DNA from: Vibrio nitrifigilis | GTDB lineage: Bacteria > Pseudomonadota > Gammaproteobacteria > Enterobacterales > Vibrionaceae | Length of the DNA: 64,000 nucleotides | NCBI RefSeq assembly: GCF_015686695.1 | Contig: NZ_JADPMR010000004.1 | Span: 496,001 to 560,000 of the forward strand | Direction: 5' to 3' | Part shown: positions 8,467 through 18,001 of the stretch, one piece after another | How positions within the stretch are numbered: position 1 is the stretch's first letter | Layout of the letters: each line of letters opens with the position of its first letter | Notes under the pieces: generated by a model | What the model was told of the DNA's origin: nothing | The model's input: the letters and a program-made list of their open reading frames with translations, nothing else | The model's database searches: none | Program-made: the position numbers and the translations under genes

Positions 8467-10380
8467 ATGACAAATGCGCTTTCCAATCTGAGTGTTCAGA
8501 AAAAGCTTTTCTCCCCAATTATCCTCTTGGGGATACTGATTGTAATTGTGGGCGTTTTATATATGGATATTCAACGATCGATTGATCGTGCCCAACAAGA
8601 GCTCAGCAGTAGCAAAGTCGTGCTGGATCAACTCGATACGTTGTTGTTGAATACTGAAAAATTCATCAATAATCAAAGTGGATTCGATAAACTAGCGCAA
8701 GAATATCAAGCGACCCAACAGGAAATTCATCAAGCTCAAGGTCTTAAAGATACGATGCTTGCCACGAAGCTCGGTGAGGTATCGGGTTTAGTTACGCAAA
8801 TTGATACTCTGTTTACTACCAATAAACAGTTGATGAGTAATGTTGATAAGGTCTTTACCGTTTCGATCTATCAATCTAATAGTTATATGTATGACATCAT
8901 TGCTAAATTAATTGATGCTGACAAACGAAGTGATGTGACGACGTTCGAGCGGCAAATTATGAATGCGGCGGTGACGCACACGGATAACAACTATAAAATT
9001 TGGCTGTTATTCATGAACCTGTCGAAAGATAAAAGTTATGAAAAACAGTTGTTTGATTACTTGACCGAACTCGACAAAGCCAATGACGATGCGATGGTCA
9101 AGCTGCAAGGTACGCCTGCTTTGGCCAAAGCAGAAGCGGCAGGAAAAGCAAACCGAGAGCTAAGAGCACTCGCCGAAAAAATAGTGGCTAATACTAAGCA
9201 AGTCGTTTCACTTAATCAGCAGATCAATACTCAACTAAATACCTTGGTTGCAGAATTAAAAACAGTCGACAAACAGAGTTTGAATACTGTGTTTAATGCG
9301 ATTTCTAGCAGCGTGTTGAACATTGTTATTTTGATCGCGATAGTCATCGTGGTAATCATTGTGTTGACCACGATATTTGCTTCTTCAATCTCTAATCCGT
9401 TAAAACTCTTGTGTGGGCATATTAACAAACTGGGTCAATCCGGTGGCGATTTGACATTCCGCATAGATATGAAGCGTGATGACGAAATTGGCCAACTTGC
9501 CGCGGGAATTAATACCTTCTTAAGTTCATTACACGAGATTTTTCAGGGCATTATTAAAACCAGTAATGACATTGAGAATAAAGCGCGTGAGTCCGCTACA
9601 AACAGCGGTACAACGATGAAAGCCATGGAAGTGCAGTTACAAAAAAATAGCCATGTGCAAGAATCATTTAATCAAATGGAACAGGCGATTAACGAAATAG
9701 CTGGCAATGCAAGCGATGCATCTAACGTGGTTCAAGAAACGGTCGCAAGTACAACCGAAGTCAATGAAGTCGTTGATACCATGTTGAAAAATATAGGTAA
9801 AGTGACGCGTGATCTTGAAACTGCCACTCAGGAAATTGATACGTTAGTCCACGATAGCCAAGAAATTGGAACGATTTTGGAAGTGATTCGCGGCATTTCA
9901 GAGCAAACGAATTTGTTAGCGCTGAACGCAGCTATTGAAGCGGCGCGAGCCGGCGAACAAGGTCGAGGTTTTGCGGTGGTGGCAGACGAAGTTCGTTCTC
10001 TGGCCCAGCGCACACAAGAGTCTACAGAAGAAATTGATAAAATGATTTCTACTTTACAAGCGACCTCAAAACGGGTGTCTGAAGTGGTGCAAGGTGGGAA
10101 TAAGCGAGTGATGGACACCAACTCTCAAAGCCAAGTTGTGGGCGATAAGGTGAGTACAATCTCTGACATGATTGGCAATATTTCATCCATGAATCTCACC
10201 ATTGCCAGTGCTGTTGAAGAGCAAAGTAGTGTCACGCAAGATATTAACGTGTCGATGCAGGATATTAACCAAATATCGGTTGAAAGTAGTGACGCTGCAC
10301 GTAGCTCTAACCTCACCAGTCAGGCTCAGTTGCAATCGGTGCAAGAGTTACAATCTTTGATCAGTCGATTTAAAGTGTAA
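8467..10380 (+). CDS. Methyl-accepting chemotaxis protein
   Basis: 637 residues with the classical chemoreceptor layout: transmembrane helix ~16-36, a periplasmic all-helical sensor region of about 245 residues, second helix ~281-306, HAMP (~307-360) and a long coiled-coil signalling domain. The hairpin tip is intact: SEQTNLLALNAAIEAARAGEQG and the following FAVVADEVRSLAQRT (about residues 472-516), which binds CheA and CheW. There is no C-terminal CheR-tethering pentapeptide. The helical sensor suggests a four-helix-bundle ligand domain, but the ligand cannot be read from sequence. Single-gene unit with a shared terminator downstream. Confidence 0.95.
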   Translation: MTNALSNLSVQKKLFSPIILLGILIVIVGVLYMDIQRSIDRAQQELSSSKVVLDQLDTLLLNTEKFINNQSGFDKLAQEYQATQQEIHQAQGLKDTMLATKLGEVSGLVTQIDTLFTTNKQLMSNVDKVFTVSIYQSNSYMYDIIAKLIDADKRSDVTTFERQIMNAAVTHTDNNYKIWLLFMNLSKDKSYEKQLFDYLTELDKANDDAMVKLQGTPALAKAEAAGKANRELRALAEKIVANTKQVVSLNQQINTQLNTLVAELKTVDKQSLNTVFNAISSSVLNIVILIAIVIVVIIVLTTIFASSISNPLKLLCGHINKLGQSGGDLTFRIDMKRDDEIGQLAAGINTFLSSLHEIFQGIIKTSNDIENKARESATNSGTTMKAMEVQLQKNSHVQESFNQMEQAINEIAGNASDASNVVQETVASTTEVNEVVDTMLKNIGKVTRDLETATQEIDTLVHDSQEIGTILEVIRGISEQTNLLALNAAIEAARAGEQGRGFAVVADEVRSLAQRTQESTEEIDKMISTLQATSKRVSEVVQGGNKRVMDTNSQSQVVGDKVSTISDMIGNISSMNLTIASAVEEQSSVTQDINVSMQDINQISVESSDAARSSNLTSQAQLQSVQELQSLISRFKV

Positions 10381-10420
10381 TGAATCACGTCTTTTGAACA
10401 TGAGAAGAGATTATAAAAAA

Positions 10421-10440
10421 GAGAGCGCAGTGGCGCTCTC
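10421..10440 (+). terminator. Bidirectional terminator between convergent genes
   Basis: GAGAGCGC-AGTG-GCGCTCTC, flanked by AAAAAA on the left and TTT on the right. It serves the chemoreceptor gene on + and the small gene 10473-10658 on the opposite strand. Confidence 0.88.
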
Positions 10441-10472
10441 TTTACGTTATAGGACAGGGTACAAGAAAATAT

Positions 10473-10658
10473 TTAGTACCAATCTTCTGGGAAACTACGC
10501 CCTTCGATGGCATACATATCCTCCTCAAAAGGATGTTCGGCTTTACCCCTGAGATATTCCAACTGCTTTTCCAGTTTAGACACAGTGTCGTAATCACCTT
10601 CAGAGCAGGCGATGTAGATTTGTTGTTCCAGTACGTCAATGTTTTCACGAATATTCAT
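10473..10658 (-). CDS. Small conserved-looking hypothetical protein (61 aa)
   Basis: 61 residues, highly charged, with a predicted helix/coiled-coil from about residue 5 to 38 (heptad-like I/L spacing) and an acidic aromatic tail ending FPEDWY. A near-perfect Shine-Dalgarno AGGAGGTG stands 5-6 bases before the ATG, which makes translation very likely. An overlapping frame at 10442-10648 lacks this signal. It is a monocistronic gene ending at the bidirectional terminator. I do not recognise the family; no membrane segment, signal peptide or metal motif is visible. Confidence 0.75.
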   Translation of the reverse strand: MNIRENIDVLEQQIYIACSEGDYDTVSKLEKQLEYLRGKAEHPFEEDMYAIEGRSFPEDWY

Positions 10659-11032
10659 CTTCGCACCTCCTAGTTGCTACGGCTAAATGACGTCACTAAG
10701 TGGATGTCATGTTACTAGGTCTACAGACCTCAAAATCATTGTAGTCAAACTTTGGAAAATGGATCATCGGATCCTAGGGCGATCGCATCGATCTGAACGT
10801 TTTCTATCTGTCACTCAGTAAGATAGAACCTAAAAAATTTAATCGCATAAAAAGGAAATTTTCAAGTGGGTAATGGAATATCGAAGCGGGAATTGGTCGC
10901 TGGGAATAGGTGCTAAGATATGAAAGGGGATTTGTAGGTAATTGATACTTATTGATTTTTTACCGGGCTTTACTTCGTCATTGAAGAGCATTTCATCATT
11001 GAACATACCGCCCGGTATATTCATACGTTTGT
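10659..11032. other. 374-bp intergenic stretch
   Basis: No convincing gene. A frame on the minus strand (10839-11024) has no ribosome site. An inverted repeat TTCTATCT / AGATAGAA (10802-10828, 11-base loop) and a small palindrome ATACCG-CC-CGGTAT (11005-11018) are visible. The stretch must hold the promoter of the 61-aa gene and the end of the message from 11395. Confidence 0.5.
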
Positions 11033-11395
11033 TTAAAAAACGGTATCACGTTCCTTCATAATGCTGACCAATTTAGATGGGTTACCTTTCATGGCCATCA
11101 TCACGATAATGTATAGCCCGACACTGGCCAAGGCATAAGTCGCTGGATATCCGTTTTCCATCACTAAATGGCTTAACATAATAGTGAGAATGGTGATGGT
11201 ATTAATCAGATAAAACGACAGCAGTGCAAAAGATTTCAGTTTGTGTGAAATCGTATCTTCAAACGTCACCACGGTTGAGCAGTGCTTACAGTGAATGTGT
11301 CCGTATTCAGCAATGTTTTTTTGGTCATTAGGGGTGAGCGAAAACTCTTGATAGCATTCGTCACAGATAACGTCGATATGTCTTTTCGTTTTCAT
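11033..11395 (-). CDS. Small membrane protein with N-terminal zinc ribbon
   Basis: 120 residues from the ATG at 11395, preceded by AGGAAA at suitable spacing. A longer frame reaching 11512 is not used, because its extra 39 residues come largely from the interspersed repeat upstream. Two Cys pairs (VICDECYQ at ~residue 10 and HCKHC at ~35) form a zinc-ribbon pattern like that of MJ0042/zinc_ribbon_5 proteins. They are followed by two hydrophobic segments (~50-75 and ~85-105). The function is unknown; the layout suggests a small inner-membrane protein with a cytoplasmic metal knuckle. Confidence 0.75.
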   Translation of the reverse strand: MKTKRHIDVICDECYQEFSLTPNDQKNIAEYGHIHCKHCSTVVTFEDTISHKLKSFALLSFYLINTITILTIMLSHLVMENGYPATYALASVGLYIIVMMAMKGNPSKLVSIMKERDTVF

Positions 11396-11450
11396 TATGG
11401 ATTTCCTAGCAACGGAATGTATTAACATTTCTAATAACTGTTTCAGCTTA

Positions 11451-11716
11451 TATACCCAAGTAACCTCAAGATGCTGTTTCAGCGAGAATGTATTCGCTCT
11501 TAGGCAAGGCACTGATTTGAAGACATAGTCATTCTACGTAGAAAATCAGTAACACAGCCTAGGAGCGAATAAAACTCGCCCTTCGGGAGCTCATCAACAA
11601 ACCTATTTCTGCGCCCAATCACGTTAAAAGGGAATGACCATTCCTGCCGTGATTGAGCTTGACCTAGGCTCGTTGATGAAGCTCTGAATCCTGCATCTTG
11701 AGGTCATTTGGGTATA
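11451..11716. repeat. MITE-like interspersed element, complete copy (266 bp)
   Basis: The ends are inverted repeats: 24 bases starting TATACCCAAGTAACC on the left and the reverse complement on the right (ending CATTTGGGTATA) with two mismatches. Inside are further palindromic stretches (GAGCGAAT units and an AGCCTAGG/CCTAGG pair). There is no transposase. Terminal TA on both sides fits TA target duplication as used by IS630/Tc1-type elements. Right-end pieces recur at 54781-54845, 61751-61783 and 63778-63796. Confidence 0.75.
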
Positions 11717-11913
11717 GTTGCTGATGGAATGAATTTTAACGATAAAATGTGCTGAAAAAACCAACACTAGGTCATTTGTGCGATCCGCTTCAAACTGGTG
11801 TGAAACTGGTTTTTTACCAAATGTAAATTGTCTGTCAGGGGAAGGTGATAGTTAGGTTTTGAACACGAATGTTAAGCGCTAATTTGATTAAAAAGGATGA
11901 GCTTAAAAAGAGT

Positions 11914-11937
11914 AAGGCCGGCAAGAGTGCCGACCTT
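11914..11937 (-). terminator. Terminator of the ethanolamine permease gene
   Basis: On the minus strand AAGGTCGGC-ACTCTT-GCCGGCCTT (one mismatch) followed by ACTCTTTTT, 29 bp after the permease stop. Confidence 0.8.
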
Positions 11938-11965
11938 ATAGTGTTTAAATCAGACGAGTTCTAAC

Positions 11966-13336
11966 TTAATGATTGTCTCCGACAAGCATTAAATCTTCTT
12001 CGGCATTTTCACGTTGATGTTTTGTCATGCTGAAATAGACGTAACCGACAAACATCATGGCTAAGAAAATTAGCGTAATCACTTGGTTAAACCAAACCAT
12101 TGCAATCAAACATAGCACAGCGAGTACCAGAGCAATACCTGGAACAACAGGGTAGAACGGCGCGCGGTAGCTACGAATTAAGTTTGGTTCTGTACGGCGC
12201 AGTTTGAATAGGCTCAACATACTCATGATGTACATAACAATCGCACCAAACACAGCGATGGTGATCATAGCAGCAGTCAGGCTCATCCCTTGCAGGTTCA
12301 CCACACCATCACTAAAGATCGCGATGATACCAATCACACCACCGGCTAAAATTGCACGATGTGGGGTTTTAAAGCGAGACAAGGTCGATAAGCTTTTTGG
12401 TAGGTAACCTGCGCGAGATAAAGCGAAGAACTGACGCGAGTAACCCAAGATAATACCGTGGAAGCTTGCAATAAGACCAAACAGACCAATCCATACCAGC
12501 ATGTGTAACCAGTTAGAGTTGTGACCAACCACCATTTTCATTGCTTGTGGAAGTGGATCGTTGATACCTGACAGTTTGCTCCAGTCGCCCGCACCGCCAG
12601 CGAAGATCATAACGCCAAGAGCAAGGACAACAAGCGTTAAAATACCTGCGATGTACGCTTTAGGAATGGTGCGTTGTGGTTCTTTCGCTTCTTCGGCTGC
12701 CATTGCTGCGCCTTCAATCGCAAGGAAAAACCAGATAGCAAATGGGATTGCCGCGAAGATCGCAGACAAGGTGCCGAATGAAAACTCATTACTGCCCGCC
12801 CAGCCATTAGCCACAAAATTACTGATGGCGAATCCTGGTGCCACAACACCCATGAATACCAAGAGTTCAATCACAGCTAAAATGGTTACACAAAGTTCAA
12901 ACATCGCTGCGAGTTTAACGCCAAGGATATTAAGAGTCATGAATACAATATAAGCACCCACTGCGGCAATTTTTGGATCGAGGTCAGGGTACTGAACATT
13001 GAGATACGCACCGATAGCCATTGCGATTGCTGGTGGCGCAAATACAAATTCGATCAGAGTGGCAAGCCCAGCAATTAAACCACCTGTTTCCCCAAACGCA
13101 CGGCGACTATATGCGAAAGGGCCACCTGCATGGGGAATCGCTGTCGTCAATTCGGTGAAACTGAAAATAAAGCAGGTATACATGGCTGCCACAATAATAG
13201 TGGTTACCAAAAAGCCGAGGGTTCCTGAAATGCCCCAACCATAACTCCATCCGAAATATTCTCCGGAAATCACTAGGCCAACTGCAATTCCCCAAAGTGA
13301 AACTGCGCCCAGTGTTTTTTCTAATTTGGCCGTCAT
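11966..13336 (-). CDS. eat: Ethanolamine permease (APC superfamily)
   Basis: 456 residues from the ATG at 13336, which has AGGAGA 10 bases upstream; a longer frame to 13414 adds 26 residues of no family character. About 12 membrane helices. The N-terminal run LGAVSLWGIAVGLVISGEYF and later PHAGGPFAYSRRAFG and FVFAPPAIAMAIGAYL closely match the TIGR00908-type ethanolamine permeases. The protein imports ethanolamine across the inner membrane. No eut lyase genes lie next to it, so any catabolic link must be elsewhere in the genome. Putative alternatives within APC transporters are less likely given these motifs. Confidence 0.88.
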   Translation of the reverse strand: MTAKLEKTLGAVSLWGIAVGLVISGEYFGWSYGWGISGTLGFLVTTIIVAAMYTCFIFSFTELTTAIPHAGGPFAYSRRAFGETGGLIAGLATLIEFVFAPPAIAMAIGAYLNVQYPDLDPKIAAVGAYIVFMTLNILGVKLAAMFELCVTILAVIELLVFMGVVAPGFAISNFVANGWAGSNEFSFGTLSAIFAAIPFAIWFFLAIEGAAMAAEEAKEPQRTIPKAYIAGILTLVVLALGVMIFAGGAGDWSKLSGINDPLPQAMKMVVGHNSNWLHMLVWIGLFGLIASFHGIILGYSRQFFALSRAGYLPKSLSTLSRFKTPHRAILAGGVIGIIAIFSDGVVNLQGMSLTAAMITIAVFGAIVMYIMSMLSLFKLRRTEPNLIRSYRAPFYPVVPGIALVLAVLCLIAMVWFNQVITLIFLAMMFVGYVYFSMTKHQRENAEEDLMLVGDNH

Positions 13337-13831
13337 AAATAAATGTCTCCTAAGTGTCCCTTTACGATGAGACAGAATATCCTTCCGTGAAATCATCGTG
13401 CTACAACGAAACATGTTGGTTTTTGTTTAAAACAATTGCATATGCAGTTGTTCATGTTTCATTGCAGAACATCTTGCGAAAGTCATACCTAAATTAAGAA
13501 AAAGTGTAACGATTGATTCATAATCAGAGAAAATACTAAAAGTACATGTATTATGAATAGATATTCTGCTTCTATAATATAAGAACGCAAATAAGGAGTG
13601 ATTTATGCTGTTAAGAATCGATAACAAACCGGAAAAATAGCGTAAACATTTAAGTTCGAGGCACAAAAAAAGCGCAGAAAATTGGGTGGTGCACAAAAAT
13701 AGTGCGCTATAACGGTCGCGTGTCGTAATTTCGTGCTTGGAAGTTCATATTGGTGAAATGCGATTTATTAGTCTGTAAGTAATTGGCAATCATGACAATT
13801 TGCTTGCACCACAAATGGCAGACTTAAAACG
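13337..13831. other. 495-bp intergenic stretch
   Basis: AT-rich region between two minus-strand genes. It should contain the ethanolamine-permease promoter. A minus frame at 13427-13696 lacks a ribosome site and protein-like composition. I checked for a sigma-54 -24/-12 pair and found TGGCA and TTGC elements near 13785-13805 at the wrong spacing. Confidence 0.4.
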
Positions 13832-15472
13832 TTAGTCATTTTTGGCACTAACATGACAGACAGAAAAGGGGATTTGAAGCTGTTTAAAAATACGAATCCA
13901 CCGCCATTGGCTTTCTTGTAACTTGTCTCCCGGCCCTTTTACTTCGATCCATTCATATTTACCGTCTTTAAAGGCGATTAAATCTGGCATGCCGCTTTTA
14001 AACAAGCGCAGGTCTTTTAGTTGAACCAACATTAATTCGATCAGAATATCGCGTGAAATGGCTTGTTCGACAAGTTCAAACAGTGTGTCATCAAAACCAG
14101 CCCAGTAGATAAAAGGATTACTGGTGCCCCATTTTTCTTGCCATCGAGTCATTAACGATAGAACACCTTGTTCTTTAAGCGCTTGCAACGATTGGTCGAT
14201 GAGTTCTTGGCGCTTATCGACAAAATCTTCATGATACAAATCTAAGGGGCGATGTTGATAACGATTAATAAAGGAACCTTCAATGGGAGCAAAAAGCGCG
14301 GGCCACAAGGTTAGGCCTAATAAGGTATTCAGGAAGTGATTTTCCAAATAATAGACGCGATAACCTTGTTGCTCTAAATACGCTTTGACCGCCAGCTCTA
14401 CTCGGCATTGGGTGAGGTCGAGTTCGATGTGCCGCTCTTTATAGGCGGGTTTAGCCGCGCGGGTGACTTTACCACCACGGTAACGAATGACTTTTTGATG
14501 GAGGCGTTGGGCTACTTCAAGTTCTTGTTGGTCTTGAGGATCGATTAACATATCAGTGACGATATTTTCGTACTCCGCAATATCGCCAAGTTTATCGTGA
14601 ATGCGGGCGCGGCGCTCACGGCTGGGTACAAGCTCCGATTGACTAAACCAATACAGCGCTTGCTGATATTCACCGCAGCGTTCAAGCTCTCTTGCCAGAA
14701 GATTAATGACACGTTGGCGTTTACGTTCAACGTGACGGTGTGACGCCTTCGAAGGAATCATGTTTACTAGTGACGTGATACTAGTAAGAGTCGGTTTATT
14801 GAGTAACCAATATTGATGTTGAATCTGAGCAATAACTCGTAGCTCTTCCAAGCTCTTGCGTTCGGTAAAAAAGCGCCTCTCACGACTGAGCGTATACGGT
14901 TCAAAGCGATTAAGTCCTAAATCCTCTAACACAAACTGGCTAAGATCTTGGCGGGCGTTACCGAAAAAGAGCACCAATAACACTTCAATAATTTCAGCAT
15001 TCAGTAAGCGAATCAATATAAAGGGATAAGCGGGCATTTGAGCCAGTAACCCTGCCTCTTGTTTTTGTTGCAATGTTGCTAGCCATTGTTCTTTGCGATC
15101 AGAACGGCTGAGAGTAGGGTGACGCGCCAGTATCTCTGGCTTAGTTAATAGCGTCTGAGATAAGGTGGCTTCATCAATGTGAGGGTTAAGCACCACTAAT
15201 CCAGCCGCTTGTAGAGCGTGAAGCTCGCCATTGATATCGCCGATTTCAGCATAGTTAAGCTTGTCACTACGAAACCATTCCCCTTTACGGGATAACAAAC
15301 GTACCAATAAACATTGTGCATCGTGGTTAAGAGACAAAAATGTCGTGATCCAATCACGTTCCTGCTCGGTCAACAAATCTACGTACCATTCATGGGCATG
15401 TTCGATTAGACGCAAAAAGTTGTCTAAGTAGTAATCTGGTGCAAGTTCTATGGCGGGGGCTTCTCTTTTCAT
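13832..15472 (-). CDS. VRR-NUC domain nuclease (bacterial FAN1-like)
   Basis: 546 residues, the usual size of bacterial FAN1 homologues. The C-terminal ~110 residues form a VRR-NUC domain with the PD-(D/E)XK-type core GMPDLIAF...EWIEVKGPGDKLQESQ. The mid-region is helical with a TPR-like part (ECGEYQQALYWFSQSE, SRERRARIHDKLG), and the N-terminal region resembles the SAP/winged-helix part of FAN1. FAN1 nucleases cut branched and 5'-flap DNA and help repair interstrand crosslinks; the family function is known, the activity of this protein is inferred. The ribosome site is weak. It stands alone. Confidence 0.88.
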   Translation of the reverse strand: MKREAPAIELAPDYYLDNFLRLIEHAHEWYVDLLTEQERDWITTFLSLNHDAQCLLVRLLSRKGEWFRSDKLNYAEIGDINGELHALQAAGLVVLNPHIDEATLSQTLLTKPEILARHPTLSRSDRKEQWLATLQQKQEAGLLAQMPAYPFILIRLLNAEIIEVLLVLFFGNARQDLSQFVLEDLGLNRFEPYTLSRERRFFTERKSLEELRVIAQIQHQYWLLNKPTLTSITSLVNMIPSKASHRHVERKRQRVINLLARELERCGEYQQALYWFSQSELVPSRERRARIHDKLGDIAEYENIVTDMLIDPQDQQELEVAQRLHQKVIRYRGGKVTRAAKPAYKERHIELDLTQCRVELAVKAYLEQQGYRVYYLENHFLNTLLGLTLWPALFAPIEGSFINRYQHRPLDLYHEDFVDKRQELIDQSLQALKEQGVLSLMTRWQEKWGTSNPFIYWAGFDDTLFELVEQAISRDILIELMLVQLKDLRLFKSGMPDLIAFKDGKYEWIEVKGPGDKLQESQWRWIRIFKQLQIPFSVCHVSAKND

Positions 15473-15719
15473 AGTGAGTATTATGGCAAACTATCACCTT
15501 AAAAAGCGAGTGAGCACCACGATCTTTGGTTCAAGATATTGATAGTCAGCACAAGGTAGTGAGAGGGTGGTGTTATATTGATCGATTAATGCGCTCTTTG
15601 TAACCAATTGATCGGGCTTTGTTTATTAAGTGCGCAAACGAACAAGATTTTGATAAAAAGGGGTTTTCTTTTCCAAGGAGTAGTGGCATATTACTTCCAT
15701 CGCTTCGGTGCAAAGCAAT

Positions 15720-15794
<75 letters not shown>

Positions 15795-15803
15795 ATCTCT
15801 TTC

Positions 15804-15827
15804 GTAACGCTTCCGTTACAACTTTTC
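15804..15827 (+). terminator. Terminator of the tRNA gene
   Basis: GTAACG-CTTC-CGTTAC hairpin nine bases after the CCA end, followed by AACTTTTC. Confidence 0.65.
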
Positions 15828-16012
15828 AAACACAAATTTCTCAAGTAAAAATAGTTATCCAACTGTCTTGAACGGCATTTTTTGATTATTGGTTTATTTT
15901 AAACCCACGATTTTCAATCAACTTTGTATATGACTACGTTTCGAAGTTGAATTTGGGAGTAATGTGAAAATAGAGTGACGAATCACTCTATTTTACCTTC
16001 GGATGTCTAACA

Positions 16013-17335
16013 TTAGTAATGTGGGACGTGTGTTTTGGATTCTATGTTTTCTAATTCTTTCGCAAACTCTTTTTTATTTTTAGGGGTTAAAACGATCTCA
16101 TCAGTAAGTGATTTTTCGTTAGTCCAGTAATCATAAAAACGAAATTCTTCTGGAATTAATTTTTCTAACACGTATTCTCTATGTTCTTCCGTCGCTTGAA
16201 TAAACATACCGCTTCGGGTTTGCTCAAATTGTGTTTTCGTCATAGAGCCGGCATCGCCCAACTCTTGGGTAAATTGCTTCATGTCCTGTTCAAAATCGGG
16301 AAATTCCTGTTGCAGAATATCGGGTTCGGTATTTTTACTAAAATGTCCAGCCTCATAAGCAGTTACCCATAATTCCTCCCGTTTTGTTGCATTCACTTCT
16401 GTTTCGATAATATGAGTAACAATCTTTCGTAGCTCATCCTCAGTTACGTTCGCCTCAGTTTTTTGAGTCTTACCATTATATAGACGCAAATAATCGTAGA
16501 TATCCATACAAGCAGTTATAAATGCTTGTTGGTTATCTCGTTGCGTTTTCGCTTTTGTGCCTCTGTTTATAAAATGGGTCCAAAATACGTCAAAATTGAG
16601 GTAAGGGATATCGGGTAGCGTCAATGCTTGAGCATGTCCACAAGACATGCGAGTGAGAGTATCTGATAGTGCGTCTTCGCTCAGACCTTCATCAAGACAC
16701 AATTTCTTCACTTCCTCACTAATGTCGGTTTCAATGTCATCAAGCATATGTGAAAAGCTACTTTTAGATTTAGAACTGATGTGTTCAATAATCAGTAATT
16801 TTACTAACAGAGGATCTTTGGTTACCACTTTACAGTCGTTAAAATGGCTTTGTAGTCCTGAAAAACCATGGTGTGAATAGGTATCGGCAAAAACATGTAA
16901 TGCGACACCTAATCCAATATCGGCTAATGACGCGTTACTGTGATTAAAATAGGCCGCACTTCTTGCAATCGCTGCGGAAATCATTGCAACAGAAATAGGG
17001 CTGTCTTGCTGGCAAATACTAGCTCGACGTTGTTGAGTTTTATCTGAAACCAGTGGGGTTTTGCTGCCAATATCACAAGCAGGTAAAAAGTGGAAAGGAA
17101 CCCAACTGTTCCAGCATCGGCTTTGCGTGTAACAAAATGGATCTTCGATACTAGGTAAAAGCGTTGGGAAATAACTCAATTTGTCCCCATCTTTAAATGT
17201 AATCGACACTTTGTTTGGGTGTTCTAGATGATCGACAAATTCACTGCCAAAAGCAATTCTCTTCGCAGTTTCAACATTGAGACCTGCTGCTCGAGAAAGG
17301 CAAAAGATTGCGTGGTAGTGCATTGATGTTTGCAT
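16013..17335 (-). CDS. DUF6765-like protein (putative metal-dependent, HxxADTYSHHGFSG)
   Basis: 440 residues, no signal peptide; GGAG lies 8 bases before the ATG. The N-terminal MHYHAIFCLSRAAGLNVETA and the region ALHVFADTYSHHGFSG (~residues 155-170) match my memory of the DUF6765 family, whose N-terminal histidines and HxFADTYSHxxFSG motif recall zinc-dependent phospholipase C-like folds. The C-terminal half (~240-440) is acidic and helical with no recognised domain. It diverges from the giant gene at 18002 across a 666-bp AT-rich region, suggesting a functional pair. No biochemical role is established for the family that I know of, so any activity is inference. Confidence 0.7.
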   Translation of the reverse strand: MQTSMHYHAIFCLSRAAGLNVETAKRIAFGSEFVDHLEHPNKVSITFKDGDKLSYFPTLLPSIEDPFCYTQSRCWNSWVPFHFLPACDIGSKTPLVSDKTQQRRASICQQDSPISVAMISAAIARSAAYFNHSNASLADIGLGVALHVFADTYSHHGFSGLQSHFNDCKVVTKDPLLVKLLIIEHISSKSKSSFSHMLDDIETDISEEVKKLCLDEGLSEDALSDTLTRMSCGHAQALTLPDIPYLNFDVFWTHFINRGTKAKTQRDNQQAFITACMDIYDYLRLYNGKTQKTEANVTEDELRKIVTHIIETEVNATKREELWVTAYEAGHFSKNTEPDILQQEFPDFEQDMKQFTQELGDAGSMTKTQFEQTRSGMFIQATEEHREYVLEKLIPEEFRFYDYWTNEKSLTDEIVLTPKNKKEFAKELENIESKTHVPHY

Positions 17336-18001
17336 AATGATTTCTCCATCCTTGACATAAATACATTTCTTTTAGTTCAAGAATAAGCCCCATTATGTGA
17401 ATATTGTCTGATTTATATATATTTCATTTTTTTACTTTGAATTATATTTTTATTCATTTATTAATGAAACGGAAATAAACCTTTTAAAATAATAATATAG
17501 TTAAAAAATTGATATATAAAATATATTGAAAAAATAAAATTTGTTACCACGCTCATCTGTTGAAACTATACTATCACACATATGGATTTAAATGTTACTA
17601 ACAGAGATATGTAAAGAGTTAGATGAAAGACAGACACCCAAAGTACTCAATATTTAGATGAAGAGGCTGTGTTCTCGTAAGGCTAATATACTGATTAAAT
17701 ATTATTTTTATGTCTGATTGTGAAATATTGCGCAGCAAGGAAATAAATTACAGTTGCCTTTAAGGAGCGTGGAACGATGAGAAATAAGCAGTATCGTTAG
17801 ATTTAAAGTTCCCGTCTTTGTGTGATGTAGTCTTAGTTTAGCGCTTTACCTTAATAAAAAAGATGCACTATTTAATTAATTCGAATTCAGTGATTTGTCG
17901 GAACGTCGTGGTTCTATAGAACCGTCAGTTTGCGATTGACGTTTTTCAGTAAATGCGAAAAAAACAGTGGTGTCGATCTTTTTTAATTTAGGACAATAAT
18001 C
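17336..18001. other. 666-bp divergent, very AT-rich control region
   Basis: No gene seen. Positions 17400-17560 are almost pure A/T with long T and A runs, typical of H-NS-silenced foreign DNA. A stretch TATATATTTCATTTTTTT near 17415-17435 recurs near 22752-22772 ahead of the outer-membrane gene. The part next to the giant gene holds the palindrome listed separately. Confidence 0.55.
17910..17923. promoter_or_regulatory. Perfect 14-bp palindrome, candidate operator
   Basis: GGTTCTATAGAACC is a perfect inverted repeat 78 bp before the ATG of the 1338-aa gene, enclosed by AACGTC (from 17902) and GACGTT (to 17943). A dimeric regulator site is plausible; the regulator is unknown. Confidence 0.45.

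Noticed and set aside
9231..9428. Frames antisense to the chemoreceptor genes
   Set aside because: Mirror frames of a strongly coding gene, no start signals.
10839..11024. 61-codon minus-strand frame
   Set aside because: No ribosome site, no protein-like pattern; intergenic.
11396..11512. N-terminal extension of the zinc-ribbon protein
   Set aside because: The extra 39 residues read largely through the MITE-like repeat; the ATG at 11395 has a proper ribosome site.
13427..13696. 89-codon minus-strand frame ahead of the ethanolamine permease
   Set aside because: Composition unlike protein and no start signal.
13780..13806. Sigma-54-like TGGCA and TTGC elements
   Set aside because: GG to GC distance is about 17 instead of 12 bases.
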